Assembly (NCBI RefSeq): GCF_006363955.1
Contig: NZ_CP040948.1
Span: 310,001-374,000, forward strand
Source of the DNA: Methylophilus medardicus
GTDB taxonomy: Bacteria > Pseudomonadota > Gammaproteobacteria > Burkholderiales > Methylophilaceae
Length of the DNA: 64,000 nucleotides
Reading direction: 5' to 3'
The notes beneath the pieces were generated by a model that did no database searches, was not told where the DNA came from, and worked only from the letters and a program-made list of their open reading frames with translations. Of this stretch, positions 28,178-42,995 are shown piece by piece; the first letter of the stretch is position 1, and every line of letters begins with the position of its first letter. Made by a program: the position numbers and the translations under genes.

Positions 28178-28253
28178 GCGGGTGTAGCTCAGTTGGTAGA
28201 GCACTTGCCTTCCAAGCAAGATGTCGCGAGTTCGAACCTCGTCGCCCGCTCCA
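28178..28253 (+). tRNA. tRNA-Gly (anticodon TCC)
   Basis: A 76-base cloverleaf with acceptor GCGGGTG/CGCCCGC (one G-U pair), encoded CCA and anticodon TCC at 28211-28213. Confidence 0.97.
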
Positions 28254-28273
28254 ACAATAAAAATAGGCAAAAC

Positions 28274-28348
<75 letters not shown>

Positions 28349-28454
28349 GATTTGCTCTGTAGCAAGGGGCTTGGTAAGTAGTCGCGTGCAAGGGTGCTGT
28401 CATCCGCGTCGCATAATTTGTGAAAACAATATTATTGGCTTTATTTAGTACTAA

Positions 28455-29661
28455 TAAAGGAAAAACATCATGGCAAAAGGCAAATTTGAACGTACCAAGC
28501 CACACGTGAACGTTGGTACGATTGGTCACGTTGACCACGGTAAGACGACATTGACAGCGGCGATCACCACTGTATTGACGAAGAAATTTGGCGGCGAAGC
28601 AAAAGCTTACGACCAAATTGATGCGGCACCAGAAGAAAAAGCACGTGGTATTACCATTAACACTGCACACGTTGAATACGAAACTGCAGCACGCCACTAC
28701 GCACACGTTGACTGTCCAGGTCACGCTGACTATGTCAAAAACATGATTACTGGTGCAGCACAGATGGACGGCGCGATTCTGGTTTGTTCCGCAGCTGACG
28801 GCCCAATGCCACAAACACGTGAGCACATCTTGTTGGCCCGTCAAGTTGGCGTTCCATACATCGTTGTGTTCTTGAACAAAGCGGACATGGTTGACGATGC
28901 TGAGTTGTTAGAGCTGGTTGAAATGGAAGTACGTGACTTGCTGAGCAAGTATGACTTCCCAGGCGACGACACACCAATCGTTAAAGGTTCTGCTAAATTG
29001 GCACTGGAAGGTGACCAATCTGAAATCGGCGAACCAGCTATTTTCGCATTGGCTGACGCATTAGACAGCTACATCCCAACGCCAGAGCGTGCTATTGACG
29101 GTGCGTTCTTGATGCCAGTAGAAGACGTATTCTCTATTTCTGGTCGTGGTACTGTAGTAACTGGCCGTATCGAGCGCGGTATTGTTAAAGTTGGTGATGA
29201 AATTGAAATCGTTGGTATCAAGCCAACGTTGAAAACCACTTGTACAGGCGTTGAAATGTTCCGTAAACTGCTGGACCAAGGTCAAGCAGGCGACAACGTA
29301 GGTGTGTTGTTGCGCGGTACTAAGCGTGAAGAAGTTGAGCGTGGTCAAGTATTGTCCAAATCTGGTTCAATCAAGCCACATACTAAATTCACTGCTGAGA
29401 TCTATGTGTTGGGTAAAGATGAAGGTGGTCGTCATACTCCATTCTTCAATGGTTACCGTCCACAGTTCTACTTCCGTACAACCGACGTGACTGGTGCAGT
29501 TGAATTGCCAGCAGGTACCGAAATGGTGATGCCAGGCGACAACGTATCGATCTCTGTTGCGCTGATCGCTCCGATCGCGATGGAAGAAGGCTTGCGCTTC
29601 GCGATTCGTGAAGGTGGTCGTACCGTTGGTGCTGGCGTTGTTGCCAAAATCATCGAGTAAT
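28455..29661 (+). repeat. Long direct repeat: tuf copy 1 block
   Basis: This 1207-base block matches 45111-46317. The shared sequence begins at the TAAAGG Shine-Dalgarno region and ends one base after the TAA stop. Flanks are unrelated. This is the usual mark of gene conversion between paired tuf genes. Confidence 0.9.
28470..29660 (+). CDS. tuf: Elongation factor Tu, copy 1
   Basis: Delivers aminoacyl-tRNA to the ribosome as a GTP complex. The 396 aa carry P-loop [22 protein letters not shown] (switch I), [12 protein letters not shown] (G3), NKADMVDD (G4) and full domains 2 and 3. This copy follows the tRNA array; an apparently identical copy lies at 45126-46316 in the str operon. AAAGG upstream is the ribosome site and is shared by both copies. 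Confidence 0.99.
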   Translation: MAKGKFERTKPHVNVGTIGHVDHGKTTLTAAITTVLTKKFGGEAKAYDQIDAAPEEKARGITINTAHVEYETAARHYAHVDCPGHADYVKNMITGAAQMDGAILVCSAADGPMPQTREHILLARQVGVPYIVVFLNKADMVDDAELLELVEMEVRDLLSKYDFPGDDTPIVKGSAKLALEGDQSEIGEPAIFALADALDSYIPTPERAIDGAFLMPVEDVFSISGRGTVVTGRIERGIVKVGDEIEIVGIKPTLKTTCTGVEMFRKLLDQGQAGDNVGVLLRGTKREEVERGQVLSKSGSIKPHTKFTAEIYVLGKDEGGRHTPFFNGYRPQFYFRTTDVTGAVELPAGTEMVMPGDNVSISVALIAPIAMEEGLRFAIREGGRTVGAGVVAKIIE

Positions 29662-29678
29662 AGTTGATGTATGTGATG

Positions 29679-29709
29679 GCTGCACTACAACCCGTGCAGC
29701 TTTCACTTT
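29679..29709 (+). terminator. Hairpin after tuf copy 1
   Basis: A 7-bp stem GCTGCAC/GTGCAGC (29679-29700), 8-base loop, then TTTCACTTT. A broken T tract makes it a weak terminator, and the tRNA-Trp directly after it suggests a processing role or partial read-through. Confidence 0.5.
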
Positions 29710-29718
29710 AAAGAGTAC

Positions 29719-29794
29719 AGGCCAATAGCTCAATTGGTAGAGTATCGGTCTCCAAAACCGAGGGTTGGGGGTTCGAGACCCTCTTGGCCTGCCA
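29719..29794 (+). tRNA. tRNA-Trp (anticodon CCA)
   Basis: A 76-base cloverleaf with acceptor AGGCCAA/TTGGCCT, discriminator G, encoded CCA end and anticodon CCA in the loop CTCCAAA. Located between tuf and secE, as is usual in betaproteobacteria. Confidence 0.97.
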
Positions 29795-29837
29795 AACACC
29801 CAGAATAAGCTGTGGTGTTAATCATAAAGTTAAGTAT

Positions 29838-30185
29838 ATGATCGATAAAATCAAACTGGCTTTTTCCCTGTTGTTGCTAGCTTTGGGGATCGCCGGTTTT
29901 TATCTTTTTGAAGATAAAGCAATGGTTGTTAGGATACTTGCCGTTTTGGCAGGTATTGTCGCGTCTGTCGCTGTGGCGTGGACTTCGCCGCAAGGCAAGC
30001 AGGCGCTCAGCTTTTTTAACGAATCCGTTGCCGAGGCGAAAAGAGTCGTATGGCCTACGCGTCAGGAAACCATCCAAACCACCCTTGCCGTTGCAGTGCT
30101 GGTGATGATCATGGCTGCGTTTCTTGCGCTGGTTGATATCGGCTTTGCCTACATGGTGCAATGGATTATGGGTAGGGGTGCTTAA
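29838..30185 (+). CDS. secE: Preprotein translocase subunit SecE
   Basis: Essential clamp subunit of the SecYEG channel. The 115 aa are the three-helix form: two N-terminal helices ([33 protein letters not shown]), an amphipathic segment with [13 protein letters not shown], and the conserved last helix. ATG 29838 is chosen; the longer frame enters the tRNA. The stop shares its last base with the nusG start. Confidence 0.96.
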   Translation: MIDKIKLAFSLLLLALGIAGFYLFEDKAMVVRILAVLAGIVASVAVAWTSPQGKQALSFFNESVAEAKRVVWPTRQETIQTTLAVAVLVMIMAAFLALVDIGFAYMVQWIMGRGA

Positions 30186-30721
30186 TGTCTATGCGTTGGT
30201 ATGCAGTTCAAGCTTTCTCCGGCATGGAAAAATCCGTGAAAGCCGGTTTGGAAGAGCGCATCATCAGATCCAATTTACAGGATCAGTTCGGTGACATTTT
30301 AGTGCCAGTGGAAGAAGTCATCGAGTTGAAGAATGGTCAAAAGACGATTTCTGAACGTCGTTTGTACCCTGGTTACGTTCTTGTTCAAATGGAAATGACG
30401 GATGAAAGTTGGCATTTGGTTAGAAGCACGCCACGTGTAACTTCTTTTATTGGGGGCACTGCGCAACGTCCAACACCTATTAAAGACAAAGAAGTCGAAA
30501 TTATTCTACGTCGTATGGATGACAGTAAGTCTAATCCAACGCAGAAGATGACATTTGAAAAAGGCGAGAGTGTTCGTGTCATTGATGGCCCGTTCAAAGA
30601 CTTCTCCGGCAACGTTGAAGAAGTCAATTACGATAAAAATAAACTGCGTGTGTCAGTCGTGATTTTTGGTCGCGCAACACCCGTTGAGCTTGATTTCGCG
30701 CAAGTAGAAAAAGAAGTCTAG
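30185..30721 (+). CDS. nusG: Transcription antitermination protein NusG
   Basis: RNA polymerase-associated factor linking transcription to translation and Rho. The 178 aa have the NGN domain ([26 protein letters not shown]) and the C-terminal KOW domain ([19 protein letters not shown]). Coupled to secE by a one-base overlap. Confidence 0.97.
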   Translation: MSMRWYAVQAFSGMEKSVKAGLEERIIRSNLQDQFGDILVPVEEVIELKNGQKTISERRLYPGYVLVQMEMTDESWHLVRSTPRVTSFIGGTAQRPTPIKDKEVEIILRRMDDSKSNPTQKMTFEKGESVRVIDGPFKDFSGNVEEVNYDKNKLRVSVVIFGRATPVELDFAQVEKEV

Positions 30722-30732
30722 TTGTGCGCATG

Positions 30733-30762
30733 TCAACTGCCATAAATGGTAGTTGATTTTTT
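30733..30762 (+). terminator. Intrinsic terminator between nusG and rplK
   Basis: A 10-bp stem with one G-U pair (30733-30742 with 30747-30756), TAAA loop and six T. It sits 12 bases after nusG; rplK starts 50 bases further on, with no clear promoter between. Confidence 0.85.
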
Positions 30763-30812
30763 ACTAACGGGGAGCCTGTTAAGGCGTTAACTACCCATTT
30801 AAGGAGTCAAAC

Positions 30813-31244
30813 ATGGCAAAGAAAGTCATTGGCTACATTAAGCTGCAGATCCCTGCAGGTAAAGCCAACCCAAGCCCACCAGTCGGTCCAGCATTGGGTC
30901 AACGTGGTCTGAATATTATGGAATTCTGTAAGGCCTTTAACGCTGCAACGCAAGGTGTTGAGCCAGGCTTGCCGATTCCAGTAGTGATTACTGCGTTTGC
31001 AGACAAGAGCTTCACTTTTGTGATGAAAACGCCTCCAGCAACGGTGCTGATTAAAAAAGCAGCCAAACTGGAAAAAGGTTCTCCTCGTCCACATACCGAT
31101 AAAGTTGGCAAGATTACGCGCGCACAAGCTGAAGAAATTGCTAAAACAAAACAGCCTGACCTGACGGCTGCTGACCTGGATGCTGCTGTACGTACCATCG
31201 CTGGTAGCGCACGCAGCATGGGTATCGAAGTGGAGGGTGTATAA
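30813..31244 (+). CDS. rplK: 50S ribosomal protein L11
   Basis: 143-aa component of the GTPase-associated centre; needed for RelA activation. Shows [23 protein letters not shown] and the rRNA-binding C domain. AAGGAG ribosome site; rplA begins just after the stop. L1-type autoregulation is known for this operon elsewhere but no L1 site was located. Confidence 0.98.
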   Translation: MAKKVIGYIKLQIPAGKANPSPPVGPALGQRGLNIMEFCKAFNAATQGVEPGLPIPVVITAFADKSFTFVMKTPPATVLIKKAAKLEKGSPRPHTDKVGKITRAQAEEIAKTKQPDLTAADLDAAVRTIAGSARSMGIEVEGV

Positions 31245-31245
31245 C

Positions 31246-31932
31246 ATGGCTAAAAGAATTGATGCACTACGTGCGAAAATCGACCGTAACAAATTGTACC
31301 CAGTGGCTGATGCTCTGAGCTTGGTTAAAGAAGGCGCGAGCGCTAAATTTAACGAATCGGTTGACGCGGTGATTAACTTGGGTATCGACCCACGTAAATC
31401 TGACCAATTAGTGCGTGGCGCCATTGTGTTGCCACATGGTACTGGTAAGTCAGTCCGTGTTGCCGTGTTTGCGCAAGGCGCACAGGCTGAAGCGGCAAAA
31501 GCGGCCGGTGCTGATATTGTTGGTTTTGAAGATTTGGCTGAACAAGTTAAAGGCGGCATGTTGGACTTTGACGTAGCCATTGCGACACCAGACGCGATGC
31601 GTATCGTGGGTGCACTGGGTCAAGTATTGGGTCCACGTGGTTTGATGCCAAACCCGAAAGTTGGCACTGTAACTCCTGATGCGGCTACTGCGGTTAAAAA
31701 TGCCAAAGCTGGTCAAGTACAGTATCGTACTGACAAAGGCGGTATCGTGCATTGCACCATCGGCCGTGCTTCATTTACGGCTGAGCAATTGCAAGGTAAT
31801 TTGTCAGCGCTGATCGAAGCATTGAACAAAGCCAAACCAGCAAGCTCTAAAGGTATCTATCTGAAGAAATTGTCCGTTTCAAGCACGATGGGCCCAGGTG
31901 TGCGCGTTGATCAAGCATCCGTAACTGCCTAA
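31246..31932 (+). CDS. rplA: 50S ribosomal protein L1
   Basis: 228-aa protein of the L1 stalk and translational repressor of its own operon in other bacteria. Contains [12 protein letters not shown] and [15 protein letters not shown]-type sequence ([19 protein letters not shown]). ATG 31246 follows the rplK stop by one base; the upstream frame lies in rplK. Confidence 0.98.
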   Translation: MAKRIDALRAKIDRNKLYPVADALSLVKEGASAKFNESVDAVINLGIDPRKSDQLVRGAIVLPHGTGKSVRVAVFAQGAQAEAAKAAGADIVGFEDLAEQVKGGMLDFDVAIATPDAMRIVGALGQVLGPRGLMPNPKVGTVTPDAATAVKNAKAGQVQYRTDKGGIVHCTIGRASFTAEQLQGNLSALIEALNKAKPASSKGIYLKKLSVSSTMGPGVRVDQASVTA

Positions 31933-32203
31933 GCATTAAATTAAGCCCCGATCCAGTTGGATCGGGCAAGAACTTTGGGCTTGAGTCTCGATGCATTTAG
32001 ATCGAGATTCAAGAGCATCAAAGACCGTTGGTGTTTTTACTTAATCAATAATGTTTATCAATGGGTGAGCGATCCTCTGTTTTTAAATATTTGAAGCCAA
32101 CGCAGATGGCGATCCCCAACACAGGATATTTCCATGCCCTGCACAAGGACGCCGTGAGTGGCTCAGTTTTACTGAGCTTTCATTAACGGAAGGAGAACAG
32201 ACC
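31933..32203 (+). promoter_or_regulatory. rplJ leader with stem-loops
   Basis: This 271-base gap has no gene. It holds three stems: CCCGATCC/GGATCGGG (31947-31966), a 13-bp stem with one G-U pair (31980-31992 with 32001-32013), and GCTCAG/CTGAGC (32161-32177) just before the AAGGAG site. This fits the structured rplJ leader through which L10-L12 represses translation in E. coli. No convincing promoter was found in it. Confidence 0.6.
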
Positions 32204-32701
32204 TTGAGTCTTAATCTTACAGAGAAAAAAGAAGTCGTTGCCGAGGTGGCCGCACAAGTGGCTAATGCACAAGCAATCGTACTTGCTGAGTATCGTGGTA
32301 TTGGCGTAGCCAACATGACGAAACTGCGTGCTGAAGCACGTAATGCAGGTGTGTTTCTTCGTGTGTTGAAAAACACCCTGGTTCGTCGTGCAGTTGAAGG
32401 TACGCCTTTTGCAGCATTGGCAGACGATATGGTTGGGCCGCTGGTCTACGGTATTTCTACCGATCCAGTTGCAGCCGCCAAAGTGATGAACAATTTCGCT
32501 AAAGATAACGAATTGTTCGTACTGAAAGCGGGCTCAATGCCTAATGAGCGTCTTGATGTGGCTGGCGTACAAGCGCTTGCATCTACATTGAGCCGTGATG
32601 AGTTGCTGTCCAAATTGGCTGGCACGCTCAATGAAGTCCCAACCAAGTTTGCTCGTGCAATCGCTGCAATACGCGACGAAAAAGAAAAGCAAGCGGCTTA
32701 A
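32204..32701 (+). CDS. rplJ: 50S ribosomal protein L10
   Basis: 165-aa base of the L7/L12 stalk. Begins [16 protein letters not shown] from a TTG start at 32204, with AAGGAG 8 bases upstream; [20 protein letters not shown] and the [11 protein letters not shown] stretch are typical. The TTG start and structured leader fit translational control. Confidence 0.97.
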   Translation: MSLNLTEKKEVVAEVAAQVANAQAIVLAEYRGIGVANMTKLRAEARNAGVFLRVLKNTLVRRAVEGTPFAALADDMVGPLVYGISTDPVAAAKVMNNFAKDNELFVLKAGSMPNERLDVAGVQALASTLSRDELLSKLAGTLNEVPTKFARAIAAIRDEKEKQAA

Positions 32702-32734
32702 TTTTTATTCAATTTATTTTAGGAAATTTATATC

Positions 32735-33109
32735 ATGGCAATTTCTAATGCTGACATCTTAGATGCAATCGGTGGTATGACCGTATTGGAACTGACCGCT
32801 TTCATCAAAGAAATCGAAGAGAAGTTTAATGTTTCTGCTGCTGCGGTTGCAGTTGCTGCTGTTGGTGGTGGTGCTGCTGCACCAGCTGCTGCTGAGCAAA
32901 CTGAGTTCAACGTTGTGTTGAACGGCGCTGGCGACAACAAAGTAAGCGTGATTAAAGCGGTTCGTGAACTGACTGGTCTGGGCTTGAAAGAAGCAAAAGA
33001 CTTAGTTGATGGCGCACCAAAAGCAGTTAAAGAAGGCGTTAGCAAAGCTGACGCTGAAGCTGCAGTGAAAAAATTGATCGAAGCGGGCGCAACTGCTGAG
33101 ATGAAATAA
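32735..33109 (+). CDS. rplL: 50S ribosomal protein L7/L12
   Basis: 124-aa stalk protein that recruits translation GTPases. N-terminal dimerisation domain, Ala/Gly-rich hinge ([11 protein letters not shown]) and C-terminal domain with KTEF-like core ([23 protein letters not shown]) are present. Confidence 0.98.
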   Translation: MAISNADILDAIGGMTVLELTAFIKEIEEKFNVSAAAVAVAAVGGGAAAPAAAEQTEFNVVLNGAGDNKVSVIKAVRELTGLGLKEAKDLVDGAPKAVKEGVSKADAEAAVKKLIEAGATAEMK

Positions 33110-33131
33110 TTCACATTTGTGAATCTGGCTG

Positions 33132-33153
33132 GGCTGACGGGAGACCGTCGGCC
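33132..33153 (+). promoter_or_regulatory. rplL-rpoB intergenic hairpin (attenuator or processing site)
   Basis: A 9-bp stem with one G-U pair (33132-33140 with 33145-33153) and GAGA loop but no long T run. The position matches the partial terminator/RNase III site that lowers rpoBC relative to rplJL in E. coli. Confidence 0.6.
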
Positions 33154-33338
33154 TTCGCCATTTCTGGCGTATGCAGATACTGATGTCCTTTTTTCAGTAG
33201 TAACATCGCCTAAAGTTGTCGTAGTACGCGATCACTTTTAATTGTTAAGTGGTTGAATTTAAACGAAGTTAGATGTCAAAACATTGCAGTGGATGAAAAG
33301 TGTTTTGTCTTCTACCCTCAAAAATTTCAGGAGACGCT

Positions 33339-36300
33339 ATGAGCTATTCCTTTACCGAAAAGAAACGCATCCGCAAAAGCTTTGCTAAGCGCGACAGTGT
33401 TCAAGAGGTACCTTACCTGCTAGCCATGCAGTTGGAATCCTATAAATCATTCCTGCAGGAAAATGTACCCGCAGACCAACGTAAAAACGAGGGTCTTGAG
33501 TCCACTTTCCGTTCCATTTTCCCGATTGTCAGTCATTCAGAGAATGCACGTCTGGACTATGTGAGCTACCAATTAGGCGCAGAGCCTTTTGACGTTAAAG
33601 AGTGTCAACAACGTGGTTTGACCTATGCAGTGCCACTGCGTGTCAAAGTGCGCCTGACCATTATGGACCGTGAAGCGTCCAAACCTACGGTTAAAGAAGT
33701 CAAGGAACAAGAAGTGTACATGGGTGAATTGCCGCTCATGACCGAGAATGGTTCTTTTGTGATTAATGGTACCGAGCGTGTGATTGTGTCCCAATTGCAC
33801 CGCAGCCCTGGCGTTTTCTTTGAGCATGATCGTGGTAAAACACATAGCTCTGGCAAACTGCTGTTCTCCGCCCGTATCATTCCTTACCGTGGTTCTTGGT
33901 TAGATTTTGAATTTGACCCGAAAGACTACCTGTATTTCCGTGTTGACCGTCGCCGCAAAATGCCAGTGACGATCTTATTGAAGGCGCTTGGTTATAACCC
34001 AGAGCAAATTCTAGAGACTTTCCACGATACAGACACTTTCCATATTGGTCCTAAAGGGGTGGAATTTGAGCTGGTTGCGGATCGTTTACGCGGTGAAGTT
34101 GCCAAGTTTGATATTACGGACAAAGACGGTACGGTGCTGGTTGCTAAAGACAAGCGCATTACAGTGAAGCATATTCGCGACATTGAAAAAGCCGGTGTGA
34201 AAACCATGGCTGTGCCAACCGACTTTATGATGGGTCGTGCAGTTGCTAAAAACATCATCGACACTGAAACCGGTGAAGTGATTGCCAACGCCAACGATGA
34301 AGTCACCCCTTCATTGCTTGAAAAATTAGTCGCAGCAAAGATTTCAGAAATTGATACCATCTACACCAACGACTTAGATCATGGAAATTTCATTTCGCAA
34401 ACATTGCGCAGTGATGAGATTCCGGATCAATATAGCGCCCGTGTAGCGATCTATCGCATGATGCGTCCAGGCGAGCCACCGACCGAAGATGCGGTTGAAG
34501 CTTTATTTAGAGGTCTGTTCTTCACTGAAGATCGTTATGATCTGTCAGTGGTTGGTCGTATGAAGTTTAACCGTCGCGCCTATCCAACCAAATTGGAAGA
34601 GCGTACGGCAACATGGATGCGCCGTTTCTATGAGAACGTCGGCCCGCAAGGCGACACCGGCAACAATGTGTTATCAAATGAAGATATTTTGGCCGTCATT
34701 GGCGTGTTGATCGAACTGCGCAATGGCCGCGGTGAGATCGACGATATCGACCACTTGGGTAACCGTCGTATCCGTTCAGTAGGTGAATTGGCTGAGAACC
34801 AGTTCCGTGCTGGCTTAGTGCGCGTAGAACGTGCGGTCAAAGAGCGCTTGTCGCAAGCGGAATCAGAAAACCTGATGCCGCATGACTTAATCAACGCCAA
34901 ACCAGTGTCCAGCGCGATCCGTGAGTTTTTCGGTTCTAGCCAGTTGTCACAGTTTATGGACCAGACTAACCCATTATCTGAAATCACGCACAAACGTCGT
35001 ATTTCAGCCTTGGGCCCAGGCGGTTTAACACGTGAGCGCGCCGGCTTTGAGGTGCGTGACGTACATACCACGCACTATGGTCGTGTTTGCCCAATCGAAA
35101 CGCCAGAAGGTCCAAACATTGGTTTGATCAACTCTTTGGCCTTGTATGCGCGTACCAACGACTATGGTTTCCTTGAAACACCTTACCGTTTGGTAGAGGA
35201 CAACAAGGTCTCCGGCAAGATCGATTACTTGTCAGCGATTGAAGAGAGCCAGTACGTGATTGCGCAGGCAAACACTGAAATCTCTGTAGATGGTGGTTTC
35301 AAAGAGGATTTGATTTCCGCACGTTTCCACAACGAATTTACCATGACGCAACCCGGCCGCGTACAGTATATGGACGTGGCGCCAGGTCAGATTGTTTCGG
35401 TAGCGGCTTCACTGATTCCGTTCCTTGAACACGATGACGCGAACCGTGCCTTGATGGGTGCCAACATGCAACGTCAGGCGGTTCCTTGTCTGCGCGCTGA
35501 AAAAGCGGTTGTGGGTACTGGTATTGAGCGTACCGTGGCCATTGACTCCGGTACTGTCGTGACTGCACGTCGTGGCGGGGTGGTGGATTATGTGGATTCA
35601 GGCCGCATTGTGGTGCGTGTGCATGACGTGGAAGCGTTAGCTGGTGAAGTGGGCGTAGATATCTACAACTTAACCAAATACACCCGATCTAACCAAAACA
35701 CCAACATCAACCAACGTCCATTGGTGAAAGTCGGTGACATCATTGCCCGCGGTGACGTGGTTGCTGATGGCGCCTCAACCGACATGGGTGAGTTGGCCCT
35801 GGGTCAAAACATGCTGGTTGGCTTTATGCCTTGGAACGGTTACAACTACGAAGACTCGATTTTGATTTCAGAGCGCGTCGTGGCCGATGACCGTTACACC
35901 TCCATCCATATTGAAGAATTGTCTGTGGTGGCGCGTGATACCAAGTTGGGACCTGAAGAGATTACGCGTGATATTTCCAATTTGTCCGAGCGTATGCTGG
36001 GTCGTTTGGATGACTCCGGTATTATCTACATTGGTGCTGAAGTGGAAGCCGGTGATGTGTTGGTGGGTAAAGTCACCCCTAAAGGTGAAACCACTTTAAC
36101 CCCAGAAGAAAAATTGTTGCGCGCCATCTTTGGTGAAAAAGCATCTGACGTCAAAGACACTTCCCTGCGCGTGCCGTCTGGCATGACAGGCACAGTGATT
36201 GATGTGCAGGTCTTTACCCGTGAGGGGATCGACCGTGATACCCGTGCACAACAGATTATTGATGACCAATTGTCACACTACAAAAAAGATCTGGGTGACC

Positions 36301-37511
36301 AGATGCGTATTGTAGAAGACGATACCTTCGGTCGTATCAGTCGTTTGTTGAATGGTAAAGCCGCAACAGGTGGTCCAAACAAGTTGAAAAAAGGCGACAC
36401 CCTGACTCAAGAGTACCTTGAGAGCGTGGGTCGTTATGATTGGTTTGATATTCGTTTGAGCGATGAAGATGCCGCACGTCAACTTGAGCAATTGAAAGAT
36501 AGCTTGAGCCAAGCGCGTATTGAATTTGACAACAAATTCGAAGAGAAAAAGCGTAAGCTGACCCAAGGCGATGAATTGCCACCTGGTGTGCAAAAAATGG
36601 TCAAGGTCTATCTGGCGGTTAAACGTCGTATTCAACCAGGTGACAAAATGGCGGGTCGTCACGGTAACAAGGGTGTGATTTCAAAAATCTGCCCGGTTGA
36701 AGATATGCCGCATATGGCTGACGGTACGCCGTTAGATATCGTGTTGAACCCATTGGGCGTGCCTTCACGGATGAACATTGGTCAGATTCTAGAAACGCAC
36801 CTTGGCTGGGCAGCGAAAGGCTTGGGCAAGCGCTTAGGCGATATGCTGCAAGCGGAAGCGAAAGTGGCTGAAATTCGTGCTTTCTTGGACAAAATCTACA
36901 ACAGCAGCACTGGCAAGAAAGAAGACATTGCTGGTTTGACCGACGTTGAAGTGATTGATTTGGCCACAAACCTGAAACTTGGCGTACCATTTGCCACACC
37001 AGTGTTTGACGGGGCTGCAGAATCAGATATCCGTGCCATGTTAGATCTGGCGTTCCCGGATGATGATGAGCACACCAAAAAGTTGCAGTTCCACGCAGGT
37101 AAAACACAGGTAAAACTGTTCGACGGCCGCACGGGTGATGCTTTTGAGCGTCCAGTCACTGTCGGTTATATGCACGTATTGAAACTGCATCACTTGGTTG
37201 ATGACAAGATGCACGCACGTTCTACCGGTCCTTACAGCCTGGTGACACAGCAGCCGTTGGGTGGTAAAGCCCAGTTCGGTGGTCAGCGCTTCGGTGAGAT
37301 GGAAGTCTGGGCACTTGAAGCCTACGGTGCGTCATACACCTTGCAAGAGATGTTGACGGTGAAATCAGATGACGTGAATGGTCGTACAAAAGTGTACGAA
37401 AACATCGTCAAAGGTGAGCACAAAATTGATGCGGGTATGCCTGAATCATTCAACGTGTTGGTGAAAGAAATTCGTTCACTCGCGATTGACATTGATTTAG
37501 ACCGTAACTAA
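33339..37511 (+). CDS. rpoB: DNA-directed RNA polymerase beta subunit
   Basis: 1390-aa catalytic subunit. ATG 33339 ([15 protein letters not shown]) follows CAGGAGACGCT. The rifampicin-binding region at about residues 530-575 reads [20 protein letters not shown] then [10 protein letters not shown], with wild-type residues at the classic resistance sites. The C-terminal [24 protein letters not shown] is conserved. Followed by rpoC after 23 bases. Confidence 0.99.
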   Translation: MSYSFTEKKRIRKSFAKRDSVQEVPYLLAMQLESYKSFLQENVPADQRKNEGLESTFRSIFPIVSHSENARLDYVSYQLGAEPFDVKECQQRGLTYAVPLRVKVRLTIMDREASKPTVKEVKEQEVYMGELPLMTENGSFVINGTERVIVSQLHRSPGVFFEHDRGKTHSSGKLLFSARIIPYRGSWLDFEFDPKDYLYFRVDRRRKMPVTILLKALGYNPEQILETFHDTDTFHIGPKGVEFELVADRLRGEVAKFDITDKDGTVLVAKDKRITVKHIRDIEKAGVKTMAVPTDFMMGRAVAKNIIDTETGEVIANANDEVTPSLLEKLVAAKISEIDTIYTNDLDHGNFISQTLRSDEIPDQYSARVAIYRMMRPGEPPTEDAVEALFRGLFFTEDRYDLSVVGRMKFNRRAYPTKLEERTATWMRRFYENVGPQGDTGNNVLSNEDILAVIGVLIELRNGRGEIDDIDHLGNRRIRSVGELAENQFRAGLVRVERAVKERLSQAESENLMPHDLINAKPVSSAIREFFGSSQLSQFMDQTNPLSEITHKRRISALGPGGLTRERAGFEVRDVHTTHYGRVCPIETPEGPNIGLINSLALYARTNDYGFLETPYRLVEDNKVSGKIDYLSAIEESQYVIAQANTEISVDGGFKEDLISARFHNEFTMTQPGRVQYMDVAPGQIVSVAASLIPFLEHDDANRALMGANMQRQAVPCLRAEKAVVGTGIERTVAIDSGTVVTARRGGVVDYVDSGRIVVRVHDVEALAGEVGVDIYNLTKYTRSNQNTNINQRPLVKVGDIIARGDVVADGASTDMGELALGQNMLVGFMPWNGYNYEDSILISERVVADDRYTSIHIEELSVVARDTKLGPEEITRDISNLSERMLGRLDDSGIIYIGAEVEAGDVLVGKVTPKGETTLTPEEKLLRAIFGEKASDVKDTSLRVPSGMTGTVIDVQVFTREGIDRDTRAQQIIDDQLSHYKKDLGDQMRIVEDDTFGRISRLLNGKAATGGPNKLKKGDTLTQEYLESVGRYDWFDIRLSDEDAARQLEQLKDSLSQARIEFDNKFEEKKRKLTQGDELPPGVQKMVKVYLAVKRRIQPGDKMAGRHGNKGVISKICPVEDMPHMADGTPLDIVLNPLGVPSRMNIGQILETHLGWAAKGLGKRLGDMLQAEAKVAEIRAFLDKIYNSSTGKKEDIAGLTDVEVIDLATNLKLGVPFATPVFDGAAESDIRAMLDLAFPDDDEHTKKLQFHAGKTQVKLFDGRTGDAFERPVTVGYMHVLKLHHLVDDKMHARSTGPYSLVTQQPLGGKAQFGGQRFGEMEVWALEAYGASYTLQEMLTVKSDDVNGRTKVYENIVKGEHKIDAGMPESFNVLVKEIRSLAIDIDLDRN

Positions 37512-37534
37512 GCCCGCCATTAAGGAGAGTCTCT

Positions 37535-41794
<4,260 letters not shown>

Positions 41795-41818
41795 TTCGAT
41801 CACTGTTGTCATGATGCA

Positions 41819-41857
41819 CAAGGGGTGTCAAGTATGAATAATGCTTGACACCCCTTG
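41819..41857 (+). terminator. Long perfect hairpin after rpoC
   Basis: A 14-bp uninterrupted stem (41819-41832 with 41844-41857) with an 11-base loop. It lacks a T run, so it may be an imperfect terminator or RNase processing signal. Its 3' arm contains TTGACA. Confidence 0.65.
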
Positions 41858-41873
41858 ACTCGTTTATTAAAAT
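41845..41873 (+). promoter_or_regulatory. Promoter of the str operon (rpsL)
   Basis: Consensus TTGACA (41845-41850), exact 17-base spacer and TAAAAT (41868-41873). The -35 box lies in the 3' arm of the rpoC hairpin. The predicted leader to rpsL is about 105 bases. Confidence 0.75.
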
Positions 41874-41987
41874 GCTGGGTTTCTCAGAATAGCCTTATTG
41901 TCTCAGTAGGGTGTTATTGTTGATATGCCGCCAAACTTGAGTTTCCTGCTCAAATGGTGGTTTTTTAAAGGTGAAGAGGTTAAGGCA

Positions 41988-42371
41988 ATGCCAACCATTA
42001 ATCAGTTAATACGTAAACCACGCGTTAAAGTGGTAACCAAGAGCAAGGTTCCGGCCTTGGAATCTTGTCCACAAAAACGTGGTGTGTGTACCCGTGTATA
42101 CACAACAACGCCTAAAAAGCCTAACTCTGCGCTGCGTAAAGTTGCAAAAGTACGTTTAACCAACGGCTACGAAGTGATTAGCTACATCGGCGGTGAAGGC
42201 CATAACCTGCAAGAGCACTCAGTGGTGCTGTTGCGTGGTGGTCGTGTAAAAGACTTGCCAGGTGTGCGTTACCACATGGTGCGCGGTAGCTTGGATACCG
42301 CTGGCGTGAAAGACCGTAAGCAGTCTCGTTCCAAATACGGTGCAAAACGTCCTAAAGCAGCTAAAGCTTAA
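41988..42371 (+). CDS. rpsL: 30S ribosomal protein S12
   Basis: 127-aa decoding-centre protein. [18 protein letters not shown] and [13 protein letters not shown] are intact, i.e. the wild-type (streptomycin-sensitive) sequence. ATG 41988 starts MPTINQLIR; the longer frame is leader. Confidence 0.98.
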   Translation: MPTINQLIRKPRVKVVTKSKVPALESCPQKRGVCTRVYTTTPKKPNSALRKVAKVRLTNGYEVISYIGGEGHNLQEHSVVLLRGGRVKDLPGVRYHMVRGSLDTAGVKDRKQSRSKYGAKRPKAAKA

Positions 42372-42469
42372 TTTTTTAAGCGGTTGCCGGACAGTAGTCC
42401 AATTTTTAATAGCGGCTGAAATGCCTTGCAGTGTAATAGCTAGCAAAATTTAAATGAAAGAGAATAGTC

Positions 42470-42940
42470 ATGCCTAGACGTAGAGAAGTCCCCAAACGTA
42501 ATATCTTGCCGGATCCAAAATTTGGTAGTCAGGAAGTATCCAAATTCGTAAACGTGTTGATGACTGGTGGTAAAAAATCAGTTGCTGAACGTATCGTTTA
42601 CGGTGCATTTGATCAAGTAGCTAGCAAGAGTGGCAAAGATCCGCTGGAATTATTCACCACAGCGTTGAACAATCTTCGCCCAATCGTTGAAGTGAAAAGC
42701 CGTCGCGTCGGTGGTGCAAACTATCAAGTTCCAGTTGAAGTGCGTCCAAGCCGTCGTAGTGCGTTGGCAATGCGCTGGTTGCGTGATGCAGCCCGTAAGC
42801 GGGGCGAAAAGTCGATGGGCTTACGCTTGGCAGCTGAGTTGCTCGAGGCCTCTGAAGGTCGTGGTTCAGCCATGAAAAAACGTGAAGAAGTTCACCGTAT
42901 GGCCGAGGCTAACAAAGCCTTCTCGCATTTCCGTTTTTAA
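42470..42940 (+). CDS. rpsG: 30S ribosomal protein S7
   Basis: 156-aa head-domain nucleator. Starts [20 protein letters not shown]; core [20 protein letters not shown]-like segment and [10 protein letters not shown] present. In E. coli S7 represses the str operon by binding the rpsL-rpsG gap; here the gap is 98 bases with only weak stems visible. Confidence 0.98.
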   Translation: MPRRREVPKRNILPDPKFGSQEVSKFVNVLMTGGKKSVAERIVYGAFDQVASKSGKDPLELFTTALNNLRPIVEVKSRRVGGANYQVPVEVRPSRRSALAMRWLRDAARKRGEKSMGLRLAAELLEASEGRGSAMKKREEVHRMAEANKAFSHFRF

Positions 42941-42995
42941 TTAAACGACCTCGTTCTTTAATAATTAGTTGAATTGATAGCAAAGGTAAAGCATC

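Noticed and set aside
30807-31580. A 257-codon minus-strand frame opposite rplK-rplA
   Set aside because: Mirror of strongly biased ribosomal-gene codons; no domain.
42389-42410. GGAC/GTCC stem with T run after rpsL as a terminator
   Set aside because: Only 4 bp, too weak, and inside the conserved rpsL-rpsG pair.
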